Positions 41,059-49,144 of a stretch of DNA of 64,000 nt are shown piece by piece. The stretch covers positions 40,010-104,009 of the forward strand of contig NZ_NNBY01000034.1 in the NCBI RefSeq assembly GCF_002834235.1, read 5' to 3'. Source of the DNA: Ruminococcus bromii (GTDB taxonomy: Bacteria; Bacillota; Clostridia; Oscillospirales; Acutalibacteraceae). The notes under the pieces are model-generated. The model was not told the DNA's origin. It was given only the letters and a program-made list of their open reading frames with translations, and made no database searches. The translations under genes were made by a program, and so were the position numbers. Every line of letters begins with the position of its first letter. Within the stretch, counting starts at the first letter, position 1.

Positions 41059-42043
41059 CAAACTTATTAAAAGCGGTGTTTCGGGCGTTGTTGACGGTGA
41101 AAATCAGACTGTCGGCGATGATGAACTCGAACTGATTAACCGCTTTACAAGGCGAAATCTTGCAAAAAATGAGGTGTATGCGTTTTCGGTTGTGCTGTGT
41201 GACAACGATGTTGACCGTGACGGCGAACGCTTTACAACAGATTCGCTTTATGAGCTTGAAAAGCTTTTTGTCGGCAAGACAGGAATTATTGACCACAATC
41301 CAAGTGCCAAAAATCAGACGGCAAGAATTTTCAGCTGTAAGGTTGAGAAAATTGACGGTCAGAAAACGGCTTTGGGTGACGATTACTACAGGCTCAAGGC
41401 AAGGGCATATCTTCCCGTTTGTGAGAGCAACAGGGATATTATCCTTGCGATTGACAGCGGAATTATCAAGGAAGTAAGCGTTGGCTGTGCCGTTGGCAGG
41501 GTTGTGTGCAATGTGTGCGGTGAGGATATCTCAATGTGTACTCACAAAAAGGGCGAGGTTTATGGCTCAAAGCTTTGTTGCGGTGAACTTGTGAACCCGT
41601 ATGACGCATACGAATGGAGCTTTGTTGCCGTGCCGTCACAAAAGAGGGCAGGCATTACGAAAGGTCACAAAATTTTTGGAAAGGAAAATGATATGGAGAA
41701 AATTCTTAAAGCCATTGAAAACAAAAAGGCTTTTGCACTTGATGAGAGCGACAGCAGAAAGCTGTGCGAATATATTGACGGGCTTAAAAAGTCGGCTAAG
41801 GACGGTGTGCTGTACCGTGAAAGCCTTACCCGTGATGTTGTGGGACTTGCCGCTTTTGTTCAGCCTGACATTTCGGGCGAAACAATGGAGCGCGTTGCAA
41901 AGAGCATGACAATTGAACAGCTCAGAGAATTTAAGTCAGCATTTGAAAAGAAAAAGAAAGCAGCTTTTGAGCCTGTTCCGCAGCTTTACTGCAAGCAGGA
42001 CAAGAGAAATAACACCGTGGAAAACGGTCAGTTCAGTATTTAA
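41048..42043 (+). CDS. Phage capsid protease/scaffold-like protein with a Cys4 motif
   Basis: The ATG at 41048 follows GAGGTG and gives 331 residues. The N-terminal two thirds (VYAFSVVLCDNDVDRDGERF, IIDHNPSAKNQTARIF, KEVSVGCAVGRVVC, YEWSFVAVPSQKRAG) match a family placed between portal and capsid in Clostridial phages, thought to be a head-maturation protease. A CNVCGEDISMCTHKKG insert looks like a zinc site. The C-terminal 115 residues are helical and charged, as in a fused scaffold. The protease assignment rests on position and pattern; I cannot point with certainty to a catalytic triad. Confidence 0.65.
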   Translation: MKDNKLIKSGVSGVVDGENQTVGDDELELINRFTRRNLAKNEVYAFSVVLCDNDVDRDGERFTTDSLYELEKLFVGKTGIIDHNPSAKNQTARIFSCKVEKIDGQKTALGDDYYRLKARAYLPVCESNRDIILAIDSGIIKEVSVGCAVGRVVCNVCGEDISMCTHKKGEVYGSKLCCGELVNPYDAYEWSFVAVPSQKRAGITKGHKIFGKENDMEKILKAIENKKAFALDESDSRKLCEYIDGLKKSAKDGVLYRESLTRDVVGLAAFVQPDISGETMERVAKSMTIEQLREFKSAFEKKKKAAFEPVPQLYCKQDKRNNTVENGQFSI

Positions 42044-42056
42044 CGGAGGTATGATT

Positions 42057-42392
42057 ATGAATGTAAATTTTAACGGATTCGGCGAAAATGCCGCAACATT
42101 TATTGCAGACAAAACACTTACAGAGGCAGGCGTGCCTGTTAAGATGAAGGACAACGGTACTGTTGCAAAATGTGACGCAAGCGAGAACTTTTGCGGTGTG
42201 TGCGTAAGCGTGAGAGGCGGTTATGCGGTTGTTCAGCTTTCGGGCTATGTAAAGGTTAAGAGCGACAAGAAAATCGCCGTCGGCTACAAAAAGCTTTCTG
42301 CAACGGCAGTCGGCGGCGTGTCGGTTACAACAACCGGCAGAGAGTACCTTGTGCTTGACTCAACAGACACTTCGGTAGGATTTATTCTTTGA
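42057..42392 (+). CDS. Small capsid decoration-like protein
   Basis: The ATG at 42057 follows GGAGGT by six bases and gives 111 residues. It is β-rich with no charged helices (VKMKDNGTVAKCDASENFCG, YAVVQLSGYVKVKSD). Its position immediately before the major capsid gene is that of head-decoration or stabilising proteins. No family is certain. Confidence 0.55.
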   Translation: MNVNFNGFGENAATFIADKTLTEAGVPVKMKDNGTVAKCDASENFCGVCVSVRGGYAVVQLSGYVKVKSDKKIAVGYKKLSATAVGGVSVTTTGREYLVLDSTDTSVGFIL

Positions 42393-42410
42393 TAAGGGGA
42401 GGAAGATATT

Positions 42411-43418
42411 ATGGCAAATTTTGAAAATATTACAATTGAAAAGGGTATGTATCAGACAAAGGGCGGAATTTCGGGCGCACTTGAAAAGCTTGATCCGTCA
42501 GAAAATTACAGAGGTACTGCACTTGAGGGACTTGACGCATTTTCCCGTCAGCTCAAACGCTTTGACATTAAGGTTAAGGGCAGAAACAGCGACTGCGTTG
42601 AAAAGTTTTTTCAGAGTTCAAACTCTGCGGCACTTTTCCCCGAATATGTGAGCAGAGCCGTTATGCAGGGCATGGAGAGAGCGGATATTCTCCCAAATCT
42701 TGTGGCAACCGTGACAGACATTGAGGGTATGGATTACCGCAGTATTGCATCTGTTCCGAGTGAGGATGACAAGAGTCTTAAACTCGTCGGCGAGGGTGCA
42801 AAGATTCCGCAGACTGAGGTTAAGACAAGAGAAAACCTTGTTAAGCTTCACAAGCGTGGCAGAATGCTTGTTGCATCATATGAGGCGCTTCGCTTCCAGC
42901 GTCTTGACCTCTTTACCGTAACACTCAATCAGATTGGCGCATATATTGCAAGAGCACAGCTTAAAGATGCGATTGATGTGCTTGTGAACGGTGACGGCAA
43001 TGAAAATCCCGCCGGCACACTTAATGTTGCAACAGGCGGCAAGGTTACATATGAGGACCTTTTAAAGCTCTGGACAGAGCTTGCCCCGTATGAACTCAAC
43101 ACAATTCTTGCGTCAACTCCCGAAATGCAGAAGATTCTTTCGCTTTCTCAGCTTCAGGATTCAAACGCAGGTCTTGATTTTCAGGCTACGGGCAGAATGA
43201 TTACACCTCTCGGTGCAAGCCTTCTTCACACTCCCGAGCTTGAGGGCGGTAAGATTATCGGTCTTGACAAAAACTGTGCGCTTGAAATGGTTCAGGCAGG
43301 CGGTGTTGTTACAGATTACGATAAGCTTATTGACCGTCAGCTTGAAAGAGCCGCAGTTACCTGTACCGCCGGTTTTTCAAAAATCTTTACAGAGGCGTCA
43401 AAGGTGATGAGCTGTTAA
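42411..43418 (+). CDS. Phage major capsid protein, HK97 fold
   Basis: A 335-residue protein. The P-domain and E-loop region (SIASVPSEDDKSLKLVGEGAKIPQTE), the spine-helix stretch FTVTLNQIGAYIARAQLKDAIDVLVNGDG and the A-domain ending (IIGLDKNCALEMVQAGGVVTDYDKLIDRQLERAAVT) fit HK97-type capsids of PBSX-like and Clostridial phages. GGAGG precedes the start. The frame is intact over its whole length. Confidence 0.88.
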   Translation: MANFENITIEKGMYQTKGGISGALEKLDPSENYRGTALEGLDAFSRQLKRFDIKVKGRNSDCVEKFFQSSNSAALFPEYVSRAVMQGMERADILPNLVATVTDIEGMDYRSIASVPSEDDKSLKLVGEGAKIPQTEVKTRENLVKLHKRGRMLVASYEALRFQRLDLFTVTLNQIGAYIARAQLKDAIDVLVNGDGNENPAGTLNVATGGKVTYEDLLKLWTELAPYELNTILASTPEMQKILSLSQLQDSNAGLDFQATGRMITPLGASLLHTPELEGGKIIGLDKNCALEMVQAGGVVTDYDKLIDRQLERAAVTCTAGFSKIFTEASKVMSC

Positions 43419-43430
43419 GGAGGGATTGCC

Positions 43431-43784
43431 TTGAACATTGCAAACATTACAAAGCGTTTTGCATTATACAGCGGTATTGACGGTGCTGAAGCATACAAAT
43501 GGAAGAGCATTATTGACGATGCCGTGGTGTATGTTAATTCGATTGTTACGAAGGGAAATCTTTCGGAAGATGACGAATTAAGACTTGAAAACCTGTGTGC
43601 CGTTTACGCTTTTAAGTTGTATTCCCTTTGCAATGATGACAGCATTTCTTCTTTTTCCGCAGGTGATTTGAAAATTTCATCATCTGCGGACGGCGAAAGT
43701 CGTGCCGAAAAGCTGTGGAGGGAATATGCCGACAAGTCGCAGGACCTTATCGGCAGAGAAAAATTTTTGCTTGGGGTGATATGA
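43431..43784 (+). CDS. Head-tail connector protein (gp6-like)
   Basis: A 117-residue helical protein with a TTG start after AAGGAGGG. The opening IANITKRFALYSGIDGAEAYKWKSIIDDAVVYVNSIV, followed by a second helical pair (LRLENLCAVYAFKLYSLC), is like the adaptor proteins that sit under the portal. It overlaps the next start by one base. Confidence 0.65.
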   Translation: MNIANITKRFALYSGIDGAEAYKWKSIIDDAVVYVNSIVTKGNLSEDDELRLENLCAVYAFKLYSLCNDDSISSFSAGDLKISSSADGESRAEKLWREYADKSQDLIGREKFLLGVI

Positions 43785-44140
43785 TGAATATTTCACCGTC
43801 TATCGGGAAAATATTAAACAGATACGGCTGTGATGTTACCGTTAAAAACGGCGGTAAATCGGTTAGGACAAAGGCCTTTATTTCACCTTTGAGATACAAC
43901 AGCAATCAGAATTATGACAGTGTACGGCATAAACTGGGTATGAGAAAAACGAAGCTGTTTTTATTTATTGCACCGCCCGATGTTCTGCTTGATTCGGAAA
44001 AAAGCGTAATAGAAAGTGAAAACGGTAAATATACTGTTAAAAGGTGCGAAAAATATTATGTGAAGGACAATCCGATTTATGTAAGGGCTGTTCTGTGTGC
44101 ATACAGAGAAGAAACGAGGGATGATTTTGAATCGAATTGA
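43784..44140 (+). CDS. Head closure / minor structural protein
   Basis: Start ATG 43784 after GGGGTG (ATG 43781 is possible): 118 residues. It is basic and β-rich (CDVTVKNGGKSVRTKAFISPLRYNS, KYTVKRCEKYYVKDNPIYVRAVLCA). Its position after the connector fits a head-closure (XkdH-type) protein. No family is certain. Confidence 0.55.
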   Translation: MNISPSIGKILNRYGCDVTVKNGGKSVRTKAFISPLRYNSNQNYDSVRHKLGMRKTKLFLFIAPPDVLLDSEKSVIESENGKYTVKRCEKYYVKDNPIYVRAVLCAYREETRDDFESN

Positions 44141-44558
44141 GAAACAGGTTGACCGTATTATTGCAGGATTAAAGGTAAATGAGGCTTTGAAAAATGTCAG
44201 ATTTATAAGAGAATACGGCTCTGATGAAGCACCGTCACCCGTGAACGGAATGATTGCCGTTGTGTCGGTGAGAGATATGTCAACGGAGAAAAGCTATATC
44301 GGCGGATACCTTTCGCCGTCTATCAAGGGTGAAAGCTACAATGCAGGAGTTGAAATCAGGGTGTATGCTCCTGCAACCGAGAACGGAAGCGGTCTTTCGG
44401 AAGTGGTAAGTGAAATTCTTCTCGGACTTAAAACTGCCGATGCGGAAAAGACGATTACCCACAGCGAGGCGGCGTCAATTGAATTTGATCCCGATATGAA
44501 CGCAATTTACAGAACGGTGAGTTTTAATATGGAATTCTGTCTTTGCGAGGAGGTTTAA
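44127..44558 (+). CDS. Tail terminator / minor tail protein
   Basis: TTG 44127 lies six bases after GAGGG and gives 143 residues; the ATG at 44121 touches that site and is less likely. The order helix, then β-sheet (MIAVVSVRDMSTEKSYIGGYL, YNAGVEIRVYAPATENGSGLSEVVSEIL) resembles tail-completion proteins that cap the tail tube. It overlaps the previous gene by 14 bases and abuts the next. Confidence 0.5.
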   Translation: MNRIEKQVDRIIAGLKVNEALKNVRFIREYGSDEAPSPVNGMIAVVSVRDMSTEKSYIGGYLSPSIKGESYNAGVEIRVYAPATENGSGLSEVVSEILLGLKTADAEKTITHSEAASIEFDPDMNAIYRTVSFNMEFCLCEEV

Positions 44559-44924
44559 ATGGACGGCTTTGAATTTGAAAATTGCGGAAATGCCATGTTG
44601 AAATGTGAGGGGAAAATTCTCGGCGGTGTTGAAAGGGCGACCTGTACAAGAAAGAACTCCTTCACGGAAATCAAGGAATTTTTCAATGACAAGCCCGTTG
44701 AAAGGATTGTTTCAAATGAATGGGAGCTTACCTTTGTGATGAAGATTACGGATGAAACTCCGTTTTTGGAGCGTGACAGCTTTAAAAGTCTTGAACTTGA
44801 CCTTGCAAAGAAGAAAATCATTTACACGGATTGCAAAGTGCTTGAATTTTCAAGCGTTACTCAGGGCAGCGGAAGTATTCTTGCAACCGTGAAAATCAGT
44901 GCCGACGAGAGGAAAATTATATGA
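44559..44924 (+). CDS. Tail tube-like protein
   Basis: A 121-residue protein directly following the previous stop. CEGKILGGVERATCTRKNSFTEIKEFFNDKP and NEWELTFVMKI resemble the opening β-strands of XkdM-type contractile-phage tube proteins. In PBSX-like phages a sheath gene precedes the tube gene; none does here. The match is by pattern only. Confidence 0.5.
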   Translation: MDGFEFENCGNAMLKCEGKILGGVERATCTRKNSFTEIKEFFNDKPVERIVSNEWELTFVMKITDETPFLERDSFKSLELDLAKKKIIYTDCKVLEFSSVTQGSGSILATVKISADERKII

Positions 44925-45070
44925 ATGATAAAAATTCAGACGAACTTTACAGGCTTGCGGAGTCTGAGAACGGCGGTAAAGATACCGAAATGTTAGGTGA
45001 ATTCCTTGAAAGGGAAAGCCGTCGTTACAGTCGCAGACTTGACGAAGAAGAGGAGGCGAAAAGCCGATGA
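44921..45070 (+). CDS. 49-residue charged protein in the tape-measure position
   Basis: An ATG in the ATGA overlap with the previous stop gives a 49-residue, very acidic and arginine-rich peptide (MNDKNSDELYRLAESENGGK at the start; LGEFLERESRRYSRRLDEEE near the end). It ends in an ATGA overlap with the LysM gene. It is predicted to be helical. In related phages this interval holds the tube chaperone and a tape measure of many hundred residues; here there is only this. Confidence 0.65.
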   Translation: MNDKNSDELYRLAESENGGKDTEMLGEFLERESRRYSRRLDEEEEAKSR

Positions 45071-45582
45071 AACCGGTGCCGATGAAATTCGGTGAATATG
45101 TGTGGCATCACAATCCGCAGAATATCAGCTTTGAATGTGACAGGAGCGTTGCAGAAATGAAAAGTCCGTTCGGCGAATCTTCCGTTCAGGATATGGGGCG
45201 GAAGAATATGAAAATCAGCGGTTCGGGACAGCTGTACGGCGAGGATTGTGCAGAACAGTTTGAAAGGCTGTTTGAGGTGTTCAGAAACAGCGGAAAAGAA
45301 GTACTCTCCGTGCCAAACCTGCCGAGCATTTATGCTGTGTTTGAAAAGCTTGAAATAAAGGGCGAGCCAAAACCGAATGTGCTTGAATACAGCTTTGTGT
45401 TCCGTGAGGTTATGGAAAAAAAGCAGAAAACGGTAATTACATATTTTGACTGTGAAAACGGACAAACCCTGTGGGACATTGCATACAAAACAGGGGTGAA
45501 AATTGACGAGCTTGTGCGGCTGAATCCCGATGTTAAGTTCCCCGATGAAAACCTCGGAACAAGGAGGGTTAAGCTGTGCTGA
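45067..45582 (+). CDS. Tail protein with C-terminal LysM domain (XkdP-like)
   Basis: A 171-residue protein. An N-terminal β-domain (about 1-118; KFGEYVWHHNPQNISFE, ISGSGQLYGEDCAEQFERLFEVF) is followed by a LysM module (about 125-171; NGQTLWDIAYKTGVKIDELVRLNP). This is the XkdP/gpX arrangement linking tail tube and baseplate hub; the LysM may contact peptidoglycan. It overlaps genes on both sides. Confidence 0.75.
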   Translation: MKPVPMKFGEYVWHHNPQNISFECDRSVAEMKSPFGESSVQDMGRKNMKISGSGQLYGEDCAEQFERLFEVFRNSGKEVLSVPNLPSIYAVFEKLEIKGEPKPNVLEYSFVFREVMEKKQKTVITYFDCENGQTLWDIAYKTGVKIDELVRLNPDVKFPDENLGTRRVKLC

Positions 45583-46532
45583 CTTACTTTTTTACTGATA
45601 AAAACGGCAAAAGGTGTGAAATTAAAAATGTTCTCACGGCAGAAATTTCGGCAGATGTCGATGTGCCTGCCGATGAGCTTGTGATGACTGTGCCGTATGA
45701 CGAGAAGTTCGGAAATGCCGATATACTTGAGGCTTATGACGGCAAGTCGCTTGTGTTTGTGGGACAGGCTGACGAGATTGTCAGCATTGTGAGAACCGAC
45801 GGTGCGATTGTAAGGCTGAGTGCAAGAAGTCTTGCCGGAAGGCTTCTCGACAATGAGGCAGAGCCTGTTACATATGTGAACCCGGCGGCAAAGTTCATTT
45901 TTGAAAGGCATTTAAAGCCGTTCGGAATTGTCGGATATGACGGTGACGAACATCCGTTTATGGGCACAATCAAAATTGAAAAGGGCATGACCGAGTGGCA
46001 GGTGCTTGAAAAATTCTGCAACGGCAGATACGGCAAAAGTCCGAGAATTACGGGTGCGGGATTTGCTTTGATGTGCGGAACTTACGGCGGTGCAAAGCCG
46101 ATTGTGTTCGGCAGAAACGGAGTAGGCTACACATCTCTCCGTGAGTACATAAAGCCGTGCAAGGTGATTTCGCAGGTCAAACTACGCACCGAGGAATACG
46201 GCGGTTACAAGAGCGTTATAAGCAACAAATGCGTTGCCGACAGGATTAAAAGGGTGAGATATGTAAACGCTTTTCTCGACAACAATGCAGTAAAAACAGC
46301 CGACAGGATGATTGAAAACGGCAACAGGCAGAGCTTTGAAATAATGCTTGAATGTGCAGAATGTCTGTGCGGAGTTGTCGGCAGAAGGGCTGTGATTGAT
46401 GACTCTCTCATCGGAAAAAGAGAGGGCTTGATTGTGAAAAGCATTAAATATTCACTTGGGAAAAACGGTGAAAGCACAACGGTTGTGCTTGGAAAGGAGA
46501 ACGGCGATGTGGCTGATGAATTACATAACTAA
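45576..46532 (+). CDS. Baseplate hub protein (XkdQ / gpD-like)
   Basis: A 318-residue protein with a GTG start after AAGGAGG. The opening β-barrel (VLTAEISADVDVPADELVMTVPYDE, GKSLVFVGQADEIVSIV) and later MTEWQVLEKFCNGRYGKSPRI are typical of the gp27/gpD hub in PBSX-like phages. It would form the ring that holds the spike. Confidence 0.75.
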   Translation: MLTYFFTDKNGKRCEIKNVLTAEISADVDVPADELVMTVPYDEKFGNADILEAYDGKSLVFVGQADEIVSIVRTDGAIVRLSARSLAGRLLDNEAEPVTYVNPAAKFIFERHLKPFGIVGYDGDEHPFMGTIKIEKGMTEWQVLEKFCNGRYGKSPRITGAGFALMCGTYGGAKPIVFGRNGVGYTSLREYIKPCKVISQVKLRTEEYGGYKSVISNKCVADRIKRVRYVNAFLDNNAVKTADRMIENGNRQSFEIMLECAECLCGVVGRRAVIDDSLIGKREGLIVKSIKYSLGKNGESTTVVLGKENGDVADELHN

Positions 46533-46836
46533 AAATTCGATTACCGCCCCGAAAGCCGAAAAGGGCGGTGTGAAAAGTTCGGGAAACACGGTTTCGGTGG
46601 ATTCCTCTGAAGAACACAGGGGGATAAAATGTTGCGTGCCGTATGGCTTTGCAAGCGTTGTTCCCGTGGGAGAGTCGGCGGTTGTTTTGCCGCTTGCTAA
46701 CGGTGAAGTGAGTCTTGGCGTGCTTGCGAAAAATGTTGAACTTGATGAGGGCGAGGTTATGCTCTCGTCAAAGGGTGGAGCGAGTATTGTGCTGAAAAAT
46801 GACGGCAGGGTTCTTATCAACGGCAAGGCGGTGTAG
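46507..46836 (+). CDS. Baseplate spike protein (gpV / XkdR-region-like)
   Basis: The ATG at 46507 follows GGAGAACGGC and gives 109 residues. After a short N-terminus, an OB-fold-like segment (HRGIKCCVPYGFASVVPVGESAVVLPLANGEVSLGVL) and a short β-helix (GEVMLSSKGGASIVLKNDGRVLING) form a compact spike as in gpV. It overlaps the hub gene by 26 bases. Confidence 0.65.
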   Translation: MWLMNYITKNSITAPKAEKGGVKSSGNTVSVDSSEEHRGIKCCVPYGFASVVPVGESAVVLPLANGEVSLGVLAKNVELDEGEVMLSSKGGASIVLKNDGRVLINGKAV

Positions 46837-46837
46837 T

Positions 46838-47167
46838 ATGAGGGATACGATGATTAAAAACGGTGATATCGTTATCAGCTCTTCGGGCAATACGGTATTG
46901 CTTGAGGGAAGCGACGCAAAATTCCAACAGGCTGTGCTTTGCATTTCGGCAAAACTCGGCGGATTTGTCTATGACAGAAATTTCGGTTCAAAGGTGCTTT
47001 TGCAGGACAAAACACTCTCGGCAAAGCAGATTGAACTGCTTGCCAATGAATCGCTTGCAAAAATGAAAAATACCTATGCAAGCGTTAAGTCGGTTGGCAG
47101 AAAGATTACGATTGACCTTACGGTTGACGATATTACAAGGGAGGTGCAGATAAATGGAAACCTATGA
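46838..47167 (+). CDS. Baseplate wedge protein, gp25/XkdS-like
   Basis: The ATG at 46838 immediately follows the spike stop and gives 109 residues. FQQAVLCISAKLGGFVYDRNFGSKV and LTVDDITREVQINGNL fit the small gp25/DUF2634 wedge proteins that precede baseplate J in contractile-tail phages. It overlaps the baseplate J gene by 14 bases. Confidence 0.65.
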   Translation: MRDTMIKNGDIVISSSGNTVLLEGSDAKFQQAVLCISAKLGGFVYDRNFGSKVLLQDKTLSAKQIELLANESLAKMKNTYASVKSVGRKITIDLTVDDITREVQINGNL

Positions 47168-48212
47168 TGAAATTTACGGCAGAATGAAGAATGCCTATGA
47201 GCAGGAAACGGGCGACAGCTTTAACGAGGTGAGCGACATTGCAATCAGGCTCAAGGTGCTTGCAGGCGAGATTTTCAAGCTGCAGACGAATCTTGAATGG
47301 TGGAAAAAACAGATGTTTGCAGTGAGCGCAAGCGGTGAATGTCTTGATAAACTCGCATCGCAGAGAGGTATTGAACGCAAAAAGGCGATGAAGTCAACGG
47401 GCGAAATTACCTTCAATATTTCTCAGCCGTGCAGTCACGATATTGTAATTCCAAAGGGGTGCGTTGTGGCTACTGCCGACCTTGTGCCGATACGATTTGT
47501 TACGACCGAGGATGAAGAAATCAGTGCCGGCAACACGCTTGTGAGTGTTTATGCCGAGGCTGAACAGGCGGGAAGTAACGGTAATATCGGGCTTAGTTGT
47601 GCGGTTGTTCCCGTGAGTGTGCCGACAGAGATTGAAACGGTCACAAACCGTGAGAAATTTACGGGCGGTTGCGATGCCGAAACGGACGATGAACTTCGCA
47701 AACGCATAAGAGATACATATATAAACACCTCCAACGGCACTAATGCGGCATATTACGAACAGCTTGCACTCACGGTTGACGGTGTTGCAAAGGCGAGTGC
47801 CGTCGGCAAAGTGAGGGGCGTAGGTACGGTTAATGTCTATGTTACGGGTGCGGATGCATCATTGGGTACGAATGTTGTTGCAAAGGTTCAGTCGCTTTTG
47901 GAAAAGCAGAGAGAGCTTAATGTTGATGTTATTGTGGCGAATGCCCAGCGTACCGCCTGCAATATGAGCGTTGTTGTCTATGCGGAGGACGGATATTCTT
48001 CCAATGAAGTCAAGGAGTTGCTCAAAAATGCCTTTGCGGAATATGTGAATTCAATCCCTATCGGCGGAACTTTCAGATTGTCGGAACTCGGCGCAAGACT
48101 GATTGACACGGGTTGTATAACCAACTACAACTGGAACACGGATATGCAAGATGTGACGGTGGCAAAGTCGCAATGTTTTACTGTCGGTACAGTTACGATT
48201 GGGGTGAAGTGA
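47154..48212 (+). CDS. Baseplate J-like protein (XkdT)
   Basis: A 352-residue protein. The opening ETYDEIYGRMKNAYEQETGD, ECLDKLASQRGIERKKA, the FVTTEDEEISAGNTLVSVYAEAEQAGSNGNI segment and TGGCDAETDDELRKRIRDTY are the hallmark of the Baseplate_J family, the wedge core of contractile tails. The length is normal. The stop overlaps the next ATG. Confidence 0.92.
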   Translation: METYDEIYGRMKNAYEQETGDSFNEVSDIAIRLKVLAGEIFKLQTNLEWWKKQMFAVSASGECLDKLASQRGIERKKAMKSTGEITFNISQPCSHDIVIPKGCVVATADLVPIRFVTTEDEEISAGNTLVSVYAEAEQAGSNGNIGLSCAVVPVSVPTEIETVTNREKFTGGCDAETDDELRKRIRDTYINTSNGTNAAYYEQLALTVDGVAKASAVGKVRGVGTVNVYVTGADASLGTNVVAKVQSLLEKQRELNVDVIVANAQRTACNMSVVVYAEDGYSSNEVKELLKNAFAEYVNSIPIGGTFRLSELGARLIDTGCITNYNWNTDMQDVTVAKSQCFTVGTVTIGVK

Positions 48213-48691
48213 TGAACAGCTTTGATTCGATGAAAACCAAATTGGAATGTACGGGGCTTTACAAAGTTACGGCAAAATCAAATATCAGAGCGGAGCTTTT
48301 GGCATATGCAGAGGGTTTGAACACGGAATTTGATATGCTTGAAGCTATGGAACGGGAGTTGTTTATTGACACAGCGGAAAACTGCGGAATTACCGAAAGG
48401 GAACGATTTGTCGGTAAAATCAATGCCGAATATCCGCTTGAAAAACGAAGGGAAATGCTTAAAATATCTGAGCAGAAGGTCGGCGGAAAATGCACTCCCG
48501 ATGATTTCAAAAGAATTGTCAGAGGTTACGGTGTGGAAAATTTTACAATTGCCGAAGCTCCCACAAGAAACCGTGTGGATATTAAAATTTCGGATACAAA
48601 AACAGACGCAGAGAAGAAGCTCATAGAAAAGCGTGTGAATGCAGATTTTCCGTTACATCTTAATGTGATAATTTCTTATGTAAATGCATAA
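48212..48691 (+). CDS. DUF2313 (YmfQ/XkdU) tail protein, last gene of the operon
   Basis: Started at the ATG at 48212 after GGGGTGA: 159 residues. RAELLAYAEGLNTEFDMLEAMERELFIDTA, then GITERERFVG, and the REMLKISEQKVGGKCTPDDFKRIVRGYGV stretch match the DUF2313 (tail protein I-like) family, which connects the baseplate to tail fibres. In related phages a fibre gene comes next; here the operon ends with a terminator instead. Confidence 0.78.
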   Translation: MNSFDSMKTKLECTGLYKVTAKSNIRAELLAYAEGLNTEFDMLEAMERELFIDTAENCGITERERFVGKINAEYPLEKRREMLKISEQKVGGKCTPDDFKRIVRGYGVENFTIAEAPTRNRVDIKISDTKTDAEKKLIEKRVNADFPLHLNVIISYVNA

Positions 48692-48782
48692 AATCCTGAT
48701 TAAAATTTTAATCAAGCGATGTTAATAAATTTTGCAGCTTTGCAAAACCATTCAAATAATTAAATAACCATGACCAAAAATA

Positions 48783-48823
48783 AAAATGACAAGTTGAAAA
48801 ATCTCAGCTTGTCATTTTTTTCG
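48783..48823. terminator. Terminator at the end of the phage operon
   Basis: AAAATGACAAG and CTTGTCATTTT pair around a long loop, with T tracts on both sides. It can stop the phage operon and also the small minus-strand gene at 48864. Confidence 0.8.
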
Positions 48824-48863
48824 TAGATGTTGTTATTCGTTGTAAAAAATGTGACTTACACAT

Positions 48864-48980
48864 TTATTCGTACGAAAAAGTGTTGACAGAACCGCCTATT
48901 ATTAGTGAAGCCGCAATTCCTACTATAATTACGCCTATACCCACAAATTTAAGTACCTTAGATATAATATTATTTCCCAT
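48864..48980 (-). CDS. Small single-helix membrane peptide (38 residues)
   Basis: ATG 48980 lies eight bases after AAGGAG. The 38-residue product MGNNIISKVLKFVGIGVIIV... has one continuous hydrophobic helix (about 9-30, Gly/Ile/Val-rich) and ends SVNTFSYE. A Gly-rich helix with a basic N-terminus is seen in small inner-membrane proteins, toxins and phage holin-like peptides. It sits beside the phage operon on the opposite strand. The function is unknown. Confidence 0.6.
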   Translation of the reverse strand: MGNNIISKVLKFVGIGVIIVGIAASLIIGGSVNTFSYE

Positions 48981-49055
48981 ACATTTGTCTCCTTTGAAAA
49001 TCATTATTATATTTTCAAAAACAACAAAATATAAATTTGTTTTACATAGCACATC

Positions 49056-49088
49056 AAAAAGAGGGTGTTCCAATCGGAACACCCTCTG
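49056..49088 (-). terminator. Terminator of ppdK
   Basis: On the minus strand AGAGGGTGTTCC and its complement form a perfect 12-pair stem with an AATC-type loop and a TTTTT run, about 60 bases after the ppdK stop. Confidence 0.85.
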
Positions 49089-49144
49089 ATTTTATATCAG
49101 GAATAAACTTGTATTAAGTTACCTGTCAATACATCCTGTGTGGA

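Noticed and set aside
38179..48691. Ordinary complete prophage
   Set aside because: No integrase, repressor, replication, lysis, sheath, tape-measure or fibre gene and no flanking direct repeats or tRNA-derived attachment site were found.
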